Counted from the first letter of the stretch, positions 18,279 through 27,289 are shown. The stretch is DNA of 64,000 bases from Clostridia bacterium (GCA_017463485.1 JAFTPD010000007.1:1-64000), one strand, 5' to 3'. The notes: a model not told the origin generated them from the letters alone. Made by a program: numbers and translations.

Positions 18279-18307
18279 ATTATAGCACAAAAAAGTCGCC
18301 GCTTCAA
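18279..18307 (-). promoter_or_regulatory. Promoter of the ABC-kinase-MFS operon
   Basis: On the - strand: TTGAAG, 17 bp, TATAAT, about 50 bp before the first ABC start codon. Confidence 0.7.
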
Positions 18308-18383
18308 TAAATCGGCATATTTTTTCACAAATTGTTTTCATAATCATTTCGATCAAGAGCAACGGCAAGAAAATTTTCCGTTT

Positions 18384-18407
18384 TTGCACACGCGAAGCGT
18401 GGTGCGA
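18384..18407. repeat. Short palindromic repeat, copy 2
   Basis: Identical to the 24-mer at 7247-7270 (TTGCACACGCGAAGCG...), again followed by a TCAGCT/TTCAAC-type stretch and a terminator hairpin. Confidence 0.6.
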
Positions 18408-18417
18408 CTCTCAGCTA

Positions 18418-18450
18418 AACCAAAAGCCACCCCAAGGGTGGCTTTTGGTT
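18418..18450. terminator. Bidirectional terminator
   Basis: Perfect stem AACCAAAAGCCACCC / GGGTGGCTTTTGGTT with a 3-base loop, just past the stop of the - strand surface-protein gene and upstream of the ABC operon. Confidence 0.85.
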
Positions 18451-18465
18451 ATTTAAATTTAAGAA

Positions 18466-19377
18466 TTAGTCTTCTTTCTTCTTAAGAACAACTGCTGCGC
18501 CTGCGATAGCAATTACTGCTACTGCTACTGCAGATCCTACAACGGATCCGCATCCGCCTTCTGCTGCTGCAGTGGTATCTGCTGCAGTGGTATCGGGCTC
18601 GGTGGTCTCATCAGCTGGCTCGGTGGTCTCGTCAGCTGGCTCGGTGGTCTCGTCAGCGGGCTCGGTGGTGGTCTCGTCAGCGGGCTCGCTATCGGACTCG
18701 GACTCGGGCTCGGAGGACTCGGTCTCCACGGGAGGAACGTAGTCGGGGTCTGCAATTACGCCTACTACTGCACCGATAGAGTTACAGTAATAAGTGTTTC
18801 CGTCAGTGCCGGTACCCTGAGCTCCGTTGGTTACACCTGCACACGAAGCGTTGAGATTGCCGTTCATTACGTTGATAACGCCCTCAAGAGTTTCACTTGC
18901 AGCGAGAACGCGAGGAGTATTTCGAGTCTTGTTGCCGCACTCTACCTCCCAGAACAGCTCTCCGGAAAGCTCACTGTCAAAGGTGAACGTGGTGTACTTC
19001 ATATTTGCTGCGGTGAATTCCTCGGTGTAAAGAGGAGTTGCGCCGGTGGTGGTTGTGTAATCGGTATCCCACGCCCAAATTCTGAGCGTTCCAGCACCGC
19101 CCCATGATGCGTCGGGAACAGAGAAGCCGATGGTCAGGTTAACGGCAAGCTTACCTGCAGGCACGGTGAAGATCTGACCGTATGTAGACGCATTATTTCC
19201 GCTGACAAATGCCATATTGTTGGTAATAGCAACGCCACCGAAGAGGTTAAAGTCTTCTATGACAGGCTCGGTGGTCTCAGGCTCTGCCACAGATGTGTCC
19301 GTGGCGCTTGTAATTACGGTAAGCACGGACGTCATTACCATAACGATAGCGAGTAAAAAAGCTAATGTTTGTTTCAT
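18466..19377 (-). CDS. Secreted cell-surface protein with Thr/Glu-rich stalk and C-terminal membrane anchor
   Basis: 303 residues. Signal peptide MKQTLAFLLAIVMVMTSVLT, a beta-rich globular domain (about 40-215) with many Thr/Asn/Trp, a low-complexity stalk of repeated TTEPADE units (about 225-262) and the ending EGGCGSVVGSAVAVAVIAIA...VLKKKED. The GCGS-hydrophobic-KKKED tail recurs in surface proteins of Clostridia and probably anchors the protein in the membrane. The globular domain is unrecognised; it could bind a carbohydrate or another ligand. Single gene with its own terminator. Confidence 0.75.
   Translation of the reverse strand: MKQTLAFLLAIVMVMTSVLTVITSATDTSVAEPETTEPVIEDFNLFGGVAITNNMAFVSGNNASTYGQIFTVPAGKLAVNLTIGFSVPDASWGGAGTLRIWAWDTDYTTTTGATPLYTEEFTAANMKYTTFTFDSELSGELFWEVECGNKTRNTPRVLAASETLEGVINVMNGNLNASCAGVTNGAQGTGTDGNTYYCNSIGAVVGVIADPDYVPPVETESSEPESESDSEPADETTTEPADETTEPADETTEPADETTEPDTTAADTTAAAEGGCGSVVGSAVAVAVIAIAGAAVVLKKKED
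18597..18683. repeat. 21-bp coding tandem repeats
   Basis: Four near-identical 21-bp units (CTCGGTGGTCTCRTCAGCKGG type on +) encode TEPADET in the stalk of the surface protein. Such repeats can vary in number by slippage. Confidence 0.75.
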
Positions 19378-19550
19378 AACTTTTCTCCTTTTTAAAATAT
19401 TCGGTTCAATGACCTTACTTTAATTTTAAGTTAAAAAACGCCAAAACTCTATAACAGAATTGCCCAATTTATGTAATTACTATAACAGAATTGCTCACTT
19501 TACATAATTTGCGTAAATCGTGCTTTACAAAGACCTGTATTGATATAAAA

Positions 19551-19584
19551 CAAAAAAGTGGGCTGTCGCAAAATGCGACAGCCC
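19551..19584 (-). terminator. Terminator downstream of the lipoprotein gene
   Basis: Stem GGGCTGTCGCA / TGCGACAGCCC; on the - strand it is followed by six T. It lies beyond the tandem repeat, 256 bp after the lipoprotein stop codon. Confidence 0.7.
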
Positions 19585-19588
19585 CTTA

Positions 19589-19834
19589 GGTCTGCACTTC
19601 GTTTTGGAAATATTCCGTTTCCGCTTGCGGAACGCGGTTGTTCAGACCGCGAGGAATATTTCGGAACGGCGTAAATTAACCTTCAATTTTCCGCTGACTG
19701 TGTACGCCATACGGTCTGCGCTTCGTTTTGGAAATATTCCGTTTCCGCTTGCGGAACGCGGTTGTTCAGACCGCGAGGAATATTTCGGAACGGCGTAAAT
19801 TAACCTTCAATTTTCCGCTAACTGTATATACGCC
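19589..19834. repeat. Two tandem copies of a 124-bp unit
   Basis: The unit starting GGTCTGCACTTCGTTTTGG at 19589 recurs from 19713 with very few changes. Each unit contains GGTCTG/CAGACC and a larger AATATTCCG/CGGAATATT-like inverted repeat, so each can fold. It fills most of the gap between lipoprotein stop and terminator; the remaining 19378-19550 holds only AT-rich leader sequence of the surface-protein gene. Confidence 0.85.
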
Positions 19835-19839
19835 GTTTG

Positions 19840-21477
19840 TTATTTTGCCGTGGTCTTGATAACGTAATAAACCGCCTCGCCGTCTACCTCGCCTGCGAAG
19901 TAGATGCGGTCGTAGCTATTGTCGGTAGCGATACTAATGAGGGATACCTCTACGGTATCAATAAGATCTGCAGCGGTATTGTAGTATTCGATCTCGCCGC
20001 TCTCTTCGTCCGAAATGGTATAGCCGAAGCTATCGTTAAGCTCAAACTCGGGCTGATCCTTTTCGTCCTCGTCGTAAGTGTAAACCGTCTTTTCCTCGCC
20101 GCCGCGGAACATAACGATCTTATAGCCGTCCTCGGTCTCCTGCTCTACGAATACGGAGCCGCCTACTACACCCAGCACCTCTGCATCATTCTGCGCAAAG
20201 TTGTAAACGGAGTTCAGCTCGAGGTCGTAGATAGCAACATCACCTACGAAATACGCACCCACCTGAACAAGATTGGGGTTGTTGAGGGTCTTGGTAACCT
20301 TGCCGTCCTTGCCCAGCAGTACTGCGCCGTCAAGGGTTGCCATATAGTACAGATCCTCTGCGATCTTAGTGGGGGTATTGTAGCCCTGATTTTCAACGAA
20401 CTGTACACTCTCAAGCTTTCCGTCGTTGGAAAGAAGCGCCGTTCTGATAAGGCTTTCGTCAGCGCGGATGCTCTTATCAACGATAGGAAGCACTACCGCA
20501 AGGTTTTCAACGCTGTCGGCAAGCTGGGTGTCGCCAAGACGTCTGATCTCACTTCCGCCGAATGCATACGCTACGCACCAATCAAGGCTGAGCTCCTTGG
20601 TGCTTCCGTTTGCGGCATCAACCAGCAACGATACCATATCGTACTTCTTGTTAGCCTCAAGGCTTGCAAAGTCAGCACCGTCAGCTCCGCAGTAAACGTC
20701 GTAGTCGGTTGCGTCCTCGGGAAGCTCTACAAAGTACTGAACGAGCAGGTTTCCGTTATCCAGAACGCTGCACTCAGCTCCGCCCGTTGCATTTCCGGGG
20801 AAAGCATAAGAGGATACGTGGTTGAATTCGCGGTCAAGCACTACCACCTTTTCGTCCATATAAGTAAGAACAAAATACTTATCGGTGGACTGCGCGGTAT
20901 ATCCGCCGGCAGGCATCATGTATTCGGGAATGTCAAACGCATGGCTTGCGTTGCCGTTCTCGTCGATATTATACGCCGCGTGGTCGTAGATAAGCAGGTC
21001 GTTCGTGAACATCTCGGGAGATTCGGGCTCGTACCTGTCGTTGGTTGTCAGCTTGTCGCCGTTGATATTGTAGAGAGTATAGGTGGAATCAAGAAGATCT
21101 TCAATGCTATCACCTATCTCCGTCTTTACGACATGAAGCGCGGGGATGCCGTCCTCGGCGTGTACGGTATAAAGATAGTCCTCGTTTTCAAGGGTGATTA
21201 CTACCTCACCCTTAGCGAGATTCAATATCTTATATGTACTCGTACCGTTTTTGAGGTCAACGTCCGCAAAAACTCCGAGCCACTCGTTACCGCTAACGTA
21301 AGCGTAGCCCGAAAGCTCGTCAATCTCCTCCATTTTGGTATACAGCTCCTCGGTAAGGTCGTATTCGGTATTGACTAGCTTACCGATAGCAACACTGCTG
21401 CCCGAATTGCAAGCGCAAAGCAAGGTTGCAAGCACAAGCGCCATCACTGCGAGCAGTATAGCTCTGGTCTTTTTCAT
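19840..21477 (-). CDS. Lipoprotein, probably beta-propeller-like; unknown function
   Basis: 545 residues; start at 21477 (MKKTRAILLAVMALVLAT) gives a signal peptide with lipobox LCAC, lipidation at Cys23. The mature part is acidic and built of repeated beta-type stretches such as YLYTVHAEDG, YFVLTYMDEKVVVLDRE and LYYMATLDGAVLLGKDGKV, resembling repeats of a propeller that reports its own state in many Clostridia lipoproteins. No catalytic motif recognised. It diverges from the rhamnosidase gene across a 165-bp promoter region, so the two may be co-regulated and related to sugar handling at the surface. Confidence 0.7.
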   Translation of the reverse strand: MKKTRAILLAVMALVLATLLCACNSGSSVAIGKLVNTEYDLTEELYTKMEEIDELSGYAYVSGNEWLGVFADVDLKNGTSTYKILNLAKGEVVITLENEDYLYTVHAEDGIPALHVVKTEIGDSIEDLLDSTYTLYNINGDKLTTNDRYEPESPEMFTNDLLIYDHAAYNIDENGNASHAFDIPEYMMPAGGYTAQSTDKYFVLTYMDEKVVVLDREFNHVSSYAFPGNATGGAECSVLDNGNLLVQYFVELPEDATDYDVYCGADGADFASLEANKKYDMVSLLVDAANGSTKELSLDWCVAYAFGGSEIRRLGDTQLADSVENLAVVLPIVDKSIRADESLIRTALLSNDGKLESVQFVENQGYNTPTKIAEDLYYMATLDGAVLLGKDGKVTKTLNNPNLVQVGAYFVGDVAIYDLELNSVYNFAQNDAEVLGVVGGSVFVEQETEDGYKIVMFRGGEEKTVYTYDEDEKDQPEFELNDSFGYTISDEESGEIEYYNTAADLIDTVEVSLISIATDNSYDRIYFAGEVDGEAVYYVIKTTAK

Positions 21478-21520
21478 AATTTGCCTCCATTTTTTTATTT
21501 GAGCATTAGACTCTGTTTTC

Positions 21521-21548
21521 ATTATAGCACAGTTTTGAATTTTGTCAA
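21521..21548 (-). promoter_or_regulatory. Promoter of the lipoprotein gene
   Basis: On the - strand: TTGACA, 16 bp, TATAAT. Confidence 0.65.
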
Positions 21549-21580
21549 CAGAAAAGTACGCAAAAGTCCTCGAAAAATCC

Positions 21581-21609
21581 TTGACAACGAATACCCGATA
21601 TGGTATACT
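21581..21609 (+). promoter_or_regulatory. Promoter of the rhamnosidase gene
   Basis: TTGACA, 17 bp, TATACT, 34 bp upstream of ATG 21643. The intact consensus suggests the gene was recently functional. Confidence 0.75.
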
Positions 21610-21642
21610 GCAACTGACAAAAACCGAAAGCGAGGTTGTATT

Positions 21643-23568
21643 ATGACACAAGCGGAAATGTTCGGCGGCGCGAGATGGATAGGCGCTGACGCGGAGTCTT
21701 ACGGCGGAGTAATTGTCCGCAAAAGCTTTGAATACACGGGCGGCAACGCTACTCTGCGCCTTATCGGACTCGGAACGTTTGAGGCATTTATAAACGGCAA
21801 GGTCAGCAAAATAATCTCCGACGGCAGTGAGCGTTGGGCAAATTCCTTTGTCAAGGAGAGCGAACTTCATCACGGTGAGACCCACGACTAAGCCGAGTGG
21901 AATGACGGCTGTCTTGACTGCGACTTTGACGACAGCGCATGGCGCACCGTCGCGCTTGCAAAGCCGGTCGAGAGCGAATACTGTCTTACCGACTGCCCGC
22001 CCGACAGAGTGATGGAAAAAGCAGCTCCCACGGTGGTCAGCGAGGGTGACGGCTTCAAGATCTACGACGCAGGCAAGAATACGTCGGGATACCCTATAAT
22101 AAAGCTCGCAGACGGATATACGGGCGAGATAAAGATCACCTTCTCGGAGGCACTGGTAAACGGCGAATTGGACGCCGAGCATATCCATGAGCAGCATTTT
22201 AACGTCAAGGCTGACGGCAAAGCAAGAGCGGCATACCTCCGATTTACCTGGCTTGGATTCAGATATTTCAAGGTCGAGGGCGAGTGCGAGGTGGATAGCG
22301 TTTGCACGGTACATACCGACGTAAGGAAAACATCCTCTTTCCACTCCGACAACGAAATGCTCAACTGGATACACGACACCTTTATCCACACCCAGCTTAC
22401 AAATATGCACCGCGGTATTCCGAGCGACTGCCCGCATATTGAGCGTCTTGGCTACACGGGTGACGGTCAGCTTTTGTGCCGCAGTGTTATGGACGTGCTT
22501 GATGCAAAGGCATTTTACGCCAAGTGGATAGCCGATATTTCGGACTGTCAGGACGTGCTTTCGGGACGCGTGCAGTATACAGCTCCTTATTTCTACGCGG
22601 GCGGCGGCCCCGGCGGCTGGAGCTGTGCTATCGTTACCGTTCCTTACGAATTTTACAAGGCTTACGGCGACGACAGCTTTTTGCGCACGCTTTATCCGCA
22701 GATGCTCCGCTACTTCGATTTTCTTGACGAGCACAGCGAATTCGGTCTTGTTACAAGCTACAAGGAGGGCGTATGGTGTCTTGGTGACTGGGTAGCGCCC
22801 GTCGCATGGACGCTCCCTACCCCCTTTGTCAACACCTGCCTTTACGTTGACACCATGCAAAAGCTGATAGAAATCGCTCGCATTATCGGCAAGGAGGAGG
22901 ATATTCCCGCATTTGAGGAAAAGATCGCCCTCCGTAAAAAGGCGATAAACACTGCTTATTTTAACGATTTCTTTGCCGACGACACCTACTGCGCCAACAC
23001 GCAGGGCGCGGGCGCGTTTGCCCTCAATATCGGGCTTGGCACGGAGAATACGAAAGACAAATTCATAAAGTATTATGAAACCAACCCGATATACGACACG
23101 GGAATTTTCGGCACGGAGCTGGTTACCCGCAAGCTGTTTGAATACGGCAGAGGGGATATTGCCATCAAGCCGCTGACGCACAACGACGCGCACGGCTTTG
23201 CCCGTTGGAGAGACGAGGGATACACCACCTTCCGCGAATATTGGGGCAACGATTACTGCCGCTCTTACAATCACCCCATGTTCGGTGCGGTGGTCGCTTG
23301 CATTTACGAGTTTATTCTCGGAATCCGTCAGGAAAAGGATTCCGCAGGCTATGACCGCGTTATTATCTCCCCCGCCGTAATCGGCGGACTGAACTCTGCC
23401 AAGGGACACCTTACCACGCCCCACGGAATCATTTCGGTTGCCTACGCCACCGACGGAGGCGCGAGAAATTATAAGGTCAACATCCCCGACGGCATGTCCG
23501 CTCGCGTCTGCATAAGCGGACTCCCCGAAACCACCCTTGTCGGCGGCGAATACGAGTTTACTGTTTGA
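21643..23568 (+). pseudogene. Alpha-L-rhamnosidase (GH78-type) interrupted by one in-frame stop
   Basis: The reading frame from ATG 21643 to 23568 (642 codons) is open except for TAA at 21889-21891. The protein resumes in the same frame as AEWNDGCLDCDFDDSAWRTV, so a single base change explains it. The N-terminal part is a sandwich domain (ARWIGADAES...); the catalytic six-hairpin barrel carries SDCPHIERLGYTGDGQ (the family D-E acid region) and FREYWGN...YNHPMFG (general-base region). It would remove terminal L-rhamnose from pectic or other glycosides. No signal peptide, so intracellular. The C-terminal 500 residues could still be made only by reinitiation, which looks unlikely to give an active enzyme. 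Confidence 0.85.
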
Positions 23569-23585
23569 TTTATATATGTATTTAT

Positions 23586-23784
23586 TGTGGGGCTTCGCCC
23601 CACACCCCACAATCCCTTTCTTGGAAGAAAGGGATTGACCCCAAAGAACTTTACTGCAACTTTATTTTTGTTTAGATTTGTTTGTATGGTTACAACAAGA
23701 GCCATCTCTATAACCCACGTGGGTCTCTTACCCACTGCGATATTTATTAAAAAATGGAGGCTTTTCGCAAAGCGAAAAGCCTCC
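23586..23784 (+). repeat. R1 repeat, copy 2
   Basis: Starts 18 bp after the rhamnosidase stop. Hairpins GTGGGG/CCCCAC, ATCCCTTTC/GAAAGGGAT, then ATGG/CCAT within the TGGTTACAAC block, GTGGGT/ACCCAC, and the closing GGAGGCTTTTCGC stem. Confidence 0.85.
23754..23784 (-). terminator. Terminator of the LysR gene formed by the end of R1
   Basis: Stem GGAGGCTTTTCGC / GCGAAAAGCCTCC; on the - strand it is followed by ATTTTTTAA, 5 bp past the LysR stop codon region. The repeat thus doubles as a terminator for the convergent gene. Confidence 0.7.
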
Positions 23785-23788
23785 TCAA

Positions 23789-24679
23789 TTATTCATTAAG
23801 ATGCCCAAGCATTTTAATGAACTCCATCGCTGCGGCGGTAAGCGGCGTTTTTTTGTTGGTCACAAGTGCCATCGCGCGCGGCGGCAACGTGGGGAGTGAA
23901 TCTATCTCCGCCAGTTCCCCCGATTCCAACACGTGCCGCGAATATTCCCGAACCACTGCCGCAACGCCGATACCACTCATAGCAAAGGACAAAAGCAGGT
24001 CGTGACTTCCAAGCTCTATTTGCGGCGAGAGGGTGATCCCTCTCTTTTTATACTCACTTTCCACATACGTTCTCGTTGCCGCTTCCTTTTCCAGCATCAT
24101 CAGCGTTACGCGGGAAAGGTCCGCCTTGCCCGCCGTCATCGGCAGCTCAATCAGCTTCGGATTATATACGAATATGTCGTGCAACGGTAAAAGCTCCCGT
24201 ACCTCAATAGCTCCGTCAGGCGCGCAGGGCGTATTAACAAAGCCAATATCTACCTTGCCGTTGCGCAAAAGCTCCACCGTTTCCCGTGACGTTCTGTTCG
24301 TAACACGCAATTTGACGTGCGGATATTTTTCCTGAAATTGCTTTAAATAAGGCAACAAATAATGGTTGCACAGAGTGTCCGACGCGCCGATACGCAAAAG
24401 TCCGTGGTGCAGCGTTTTGAGCTGATTTATATGATTTTCTCCGTTTTCAAGCAGGCGAATAGCCTCGCTGACGTAGGCGTAAAGATCCTGCCCCGCCTCC
24501 GTGAGCGTTGCACCTCTCTGTCCTCGCACGAACAGCTTTGTTTCAAGCCGTCCCTCCAGCAGCTTTATCGACTGGCTGACTGCGGGTTGTGTAACGAATA
24601 GCTCCTCCGCCGCCGCAGAAAAGCTGCCGAGGCGCGCTACTGCCTCGAAGATTTTAAACTGTTCAAGCTGAATATCCAT
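23789..24679 (-). CDS. LysR family transcriptional regulator
   Basis: 296 residues. Winged helix-turn-helix at 4-63 (FKIFEAVARLGSFSAAAEELFVTQPAVSQSIKLLE), then a periplasmic-binding-like effector domain (LRIGASDTLCNHYLLPYLKQF...). It diverges from the CofE-like gene across 128 bp, the classic LysR arrangement, so it probably controls that gene in response to a small ligand. It shows similarity in style to CysB/CbbR-type regulators; ligand unknown. Confidence 0.92.
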   Translation of the reverse strand: MDIQLEQFKIFEAVARLGSFSAAAEELFVTQPAVSQSIKLLEGRLETKLFVRGQRGATLTEAGQDLYAYVSEAIRLLENGENHINQLKTLHHGLLRIGASDTLCNHYLLPYLKQFQEKYPHVKLRVTNRTSRETVELLRNGKVDIGFVNTPCAPDGAIEVRELLPLHDIFVYNPKLIELPMTAGKADLSRVTLMMLEKEAATRTYVESEYKKRGITLSPQIELGSHDLLLSFAMSGIGVAAVVREYSRHVLESGELAEIDSLPTLPPRAMALVTNKKTPLTAAAMEFIKMLGHLNE

Positions 24680-24684
24680 AATTT

Positions 24685-24743
24685 TAACTTATCTCCGATA
24701 TAAAAAATATCAATTTGACTTATAGCTCCGAATATATTATAAT
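24685..24743 (+). promoter_or_regulatory. Promoter of the CofE-like gene with probable LysR site
   Basis: TTGACT (24715), 17 bp, TATAAT (24738). Two similar blocks, ACTTATCTCCGATATA (from 24687) and ACTTATAGCTCCGAATATA (from 24718), lie about 31 bp apart, one upstream and one overlapping the promoter, as expected for LysR recognition and activation sites. Confidence 0.6.
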
Positions 24744-24807
24744 AGATACGGCAAAGGTTGTCAAGAATAATTTTGAAATTCATCTTTTAACAAAAAGGAG
24801 AAGAAAT

Positions 24808-25992
24808 ATGCGTTACACAGGCGTTACCGCTCGCGGAGTTATCATGCCCATTTTTAAGGAAGGCGACAACGTAGTCGAGCTTATCAGTGAAAATATTGTA
24901 AATGCGTCGGAAAAGGAAGGCTTTGCCCTCAACGACGGCGATATCGTCGGCGTTACCGAGGCGGTAGTTGCAAGAACTCAGGGCAACTACGCAACCTGCG
25001 ACCAGATGGCAGAGGATATTCGCGCAAAGCTTGGCGGCGAGGATATGGGTATTGTTTTCCCCATCCTGTCCCGCAACCGTTTTTCAATTCTGCTCAAGGC
25101 TATTGCCATGAGCTGCAAGAAGCTGTACGTTCAGCTCTCCTACCCCTCTGACGAGGTTGGAAATCTGCTGGTCGAGCGCGACATCTTCGACGAGGCAGGC
25201 GTCAACCCCTACACCGACAGCTTCACCGAGGAGGAGTTCCGCGCGATATTCCCGAAGGATACCACCGTTCACCGCTTTACGGGCGTTGACTATATCGAGT
25301 ATTATAAGTCCTTCAACTCCAATATCGAGATACTGTTCTCCAACGACCCCACCTATATTCTCAAATACACCAAAAACGTGCTGGGCTGTGACATTCACAC
25401 CCGCAAGCGCACCAAAAAGCTGCTGGCGGCGGCGGGCGCTGAGCGCGTTTATAACCTTGAGGACATTCTTTCCTCTCCCGTAAACGGCAGTGGCTACAAC
25501 CGCGAATACGGTCTGCTCGGCTCTAATAAGGCGACGGATGACAAGGTCAAGCTGTTCCCCCGCGACACCGAGGATTTCGTTGCGCGTCTGTACGCTTCCC
25601 TCAAGGAAAAGACGGGTAAGAATATCGAGGTCATGGTATACGGCGACGGCGGCTTCAAGGATCCCGTCGGCGGTATCTGGGAACTTGCCGATCCCGTGGT
25701 TTCCCCCGCGCATACGTCAAAACTTTCTGGAACGCCTAACGAGCTTAAAATGAAGTACTTTGCAGATAACGACTTTAAGGATCTTTCCGGCGACGCGCTG
25801 GCAGAGGCTATGAGAGAGCAGATTCGCAAAAAGGACGGCGACCTCAAAGGAAATATGCAGTCGCAGGGCACGACTCCCCGCCGACTGTCCGACCTCGTCG
25901 GCTCGCTTTGCGACCTCGTCAGCGGAAGCGGCGACAGAGGAACGCCAGTTGTTCTGGTTCAGGGATATTTCACAAACTTTGCAACCGAATAA
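24808..25992 (+). CDS. Coenzyme F420-0:L-glutamate ligase-like protein (CofE family)
   Basis: 394 residues; start at ATG 24808 after AAAGGAGAAG. The opening RYTGVTARGVIMPIFKEGDN and NDGDIVGVTEAVVARTQGNY match the F420_ligase domain, whose founding member CofE adds glutamate to F420-0 in archaea and actinobacteria. Clostridia generally do not make F420, and no cof or fbi gene is present here, so this family member probably attaches an amino acid to something else. C-terminal half (VMVYGDGGFKDPVGGIWELADP) is conserved-looking but unassigned. Controlled probably by the divergent LysR. Confidence 0.8.
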   Translation: MRYTGVTARGVIMPIFKEGDNVVELISENIVNASEKEGFALNDGDIVGVTEAVVARTQGNYATCDQMAEDIRAKLGGEDMGIVFPILSRNRFSILLKAIAMSCKKLYVQLSYPSDEVGNLLVERDIFDEAGVNPYTDSFTEEEFRAIFPKDTTVHRFTGVDYIEYYKSFNSNIEILFSNDPTYILKYTKNVLGCDIHTRKRTKKLLAAAGAERVYNLEDILSSPVNGSGYNREYGLLGSNKATDDKVKLFPRDTEDFVARLYASLKEKTGKNIEVMVYGDGGFKDPVGGIWELADPVVSPAHTSKLSGTPNELKMKYFADNDFKDLSGDALAEAMREQIRKKDGDLKGNMQSQGTTPRRLSDLVGSLCDLVSGSGDRGTPVVLVQGYFTNFATE

Positions 25993-26003
25993 TTGCAAAT
26001 TCA

Positions 26004-26045
26004 CACGGCGACCTTGCCCTATCGGTACGGTCGCCGTGCTTTTTA
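26004..26045 (+). terminator. Rho-independent terminator
   Basis: Stem CACGGCGACC / GGTCGCCGTG followed by CTTTTT, right after the CofE-like gene. Confidence 0.8.
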
Positions 26046-26120
26046 TTGTCGTGGCTGACTCTTACCGAGGTGAGCGACCGCCGTGAATGGAAAATGGAAA
26101 ATTATTGGGTAACAGAAAAG

Positions 26121-26226
26121 CGTATTGATATTTTGGACGGTATTTCGAGATGTCGTGCTCTCGCTTGGGACGGCCACGCTGCAGGGGTCTACTTTATTCA
26201 AAATTGGAGATCCCCGCGTAGCTCAT
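26121..26226 (+). pseudogene. Decayed C-terminal fragment of a GNAT acetyltransferase
   Basis: This is the only trace of coding sequence in the 409-bp gap between the CofE-like gene and rlmB. The frame reads RIDILDGISRC...GVYFIQN and, after skipping one base at about 26205, GDPRVAH. The intact GNAT protein at 4945-5457 has RIDTHDG...GIIYLQSGDPRVAY at the corresponding place. The match is short and frameshifted, so I treat it as a relic. Confidence 0.4.
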
Positions 26227-26289
26227 AGCACTTGTCATGTCTTGCGTATAGTTCTCCCCTTTCAGGATATTAAAATATTAAAAAATATA

Positions 26290-26318
26290 CTGTACAAAAC
26301 CGAAAAAGTGTGCTATAA
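26290..26318 (+). promoter_or_regulatory. Promoter of the rlmB operon
   Basis: TGTACA, 17 bp, TATAAT, 83 bp upstream of rlmB. Confidence 0.6.
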
Positions 26319-26401
26319 TTAGAGTAGGTTAGTGTATCTTTCGGCAAAATACGCCGAAAATCGCTGAAAATCAACAAAATGCAACGGCAAAGAGGACAAA
26401 A

Positions 26402-27289
26402 ATGAGCCAATACGAGAAAAATAACAAGGGATACGGTAAAAATTCCAATCGCGGCAAGAGCCGCGGAGTTACCAAGCACGCCATAGACAACAACCGCAAA
26501 CAGCTGTACGACGACAGATACGCGACTTTCAACACGACTGACGCAGAGATCGAGGACAACGGTCTTGTCGTAGGACGCAATGCAGTGCGCGAGCTTCTTC
26601 GCTCGGGGCGCACCGTTGACAAAATTCTTGTGCGCAGAGGCGATCGAGAGGGATCTATCGTCGTTATCGTTGCCGAGGCTGTGGAAATGGGCATTCCCGT
26701 TGTCGAGGTGGACAAGCTGAAGCTTGATGAGATGTCGGGCGGTGCCGTGCATCAGGGCGTTATAGCCATGGCGGCGCAAAAGGAATACTGTGAGGTCGAG
26801 GACATTCTGAAAATTGCCGAGGAGCGCGGCGAGCCGCCTCTTATCGCTATCGCGGACGGCATAACAGACCCGCACAATCTCGGCGCACTCATCCGTTGCG
26901 CGGAGGGTGTCGGTGCTCACGGACTTATCATTCCCCGTCGCCGCGCCGTCGGGCTTACCTATCAGGTAGCAAAGGCGTCGGCAGGCGCTATCGAGCATCT
27001 TGCCATCGCCAAGGTTTCAAACATCGCCGCCACCGTTACAAAGCTTCAGGAGGCAGGCGTTTGGGTATACGCGGCTGAAGCGGGCGGCACACCCTACTAC
27101 AAGACCAACTTCAAGGGCGCGTGCGCGCTTGTATTCGGAAGCGAGGGAGACGGAGTTTCTCGCATAGTCAAGGAAAAATGCGACGGTATCGTTTCCATTC
27201 CCATGTACGGCAAGGTCAATTCCTTCAACGTATCCACAGCCGCGGCGGTCATACTTGCAGAAGCAAGCAAGCAGCATAAAGAGGTTTAA
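26402..27289 (+). CDS. rlmB: 23S rRNA (guanosine-2'-O-)-methyltransferase RlmB
   Basis: 295 residues. A basic, disordered N-terminal extension of about 50 residues precedes the substrate-binding domain (LVVGRNAVRELLRSGRTVDKILV) and the SpoU/TrmH knot domain with its three motifs: DPHNLGALIRCAEGVG, ALVFGSEGDGVS and IPMYGKVNSFNVSTAAAVIL. RlmB-type enzymes methylate the ribose of G2251 in 23S rRNA with SAM. The next gene starts 45 bp downstream with its own AAAGGAGG, probably the same transcript. Confidence 0.92.
   Translation: MSQYEKNNKGYGKNSNRGKSRGVTKHAIDNNRKQLYDDRYATFNTTDAEIEDNGLVVGRNAVRELLRSGRTVDKILVRRGDREGSIVVIVAEAVEMGIPVVEVDKLKLDEMSGGAVHQGVIAMAAQKEYCEVEDILKIAEERGEPPLIAIADGITDPHNLGALIRCAEGVGAHGLIIPRRRAVGLTYQVAKASAGAIEHLAIAKVSNIAATVTKLQEAGVWVYAAEAGGTPYYKTNFKGACALVFGSEGDGVSRIVKEKCDGIVSIPMYGKVNSFNVSTAAAVILAEASKQHKEV

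Noticed and set aside
21889-21891. Recoded stop (selenocysteine) in the rhamnosidase
   Set aside because: The codon is TAA, not TGA, and no recoding structure is apparent; a nonsense mutation or error is simpler.
21478-23610. Open - strand extension upstream of the lipoprotein start (about 711 codons)
   Set aside because: It lies antisense to the rhamnosidase; the lipoprotein signal peptide and ribosome site fix the real start at 21477.
24808-25992. Evidence for an F420 biosynthesis cluster
   Set aside because: Only the CofE-like gene is present; neighbours are a LysR regulator and rlmB.
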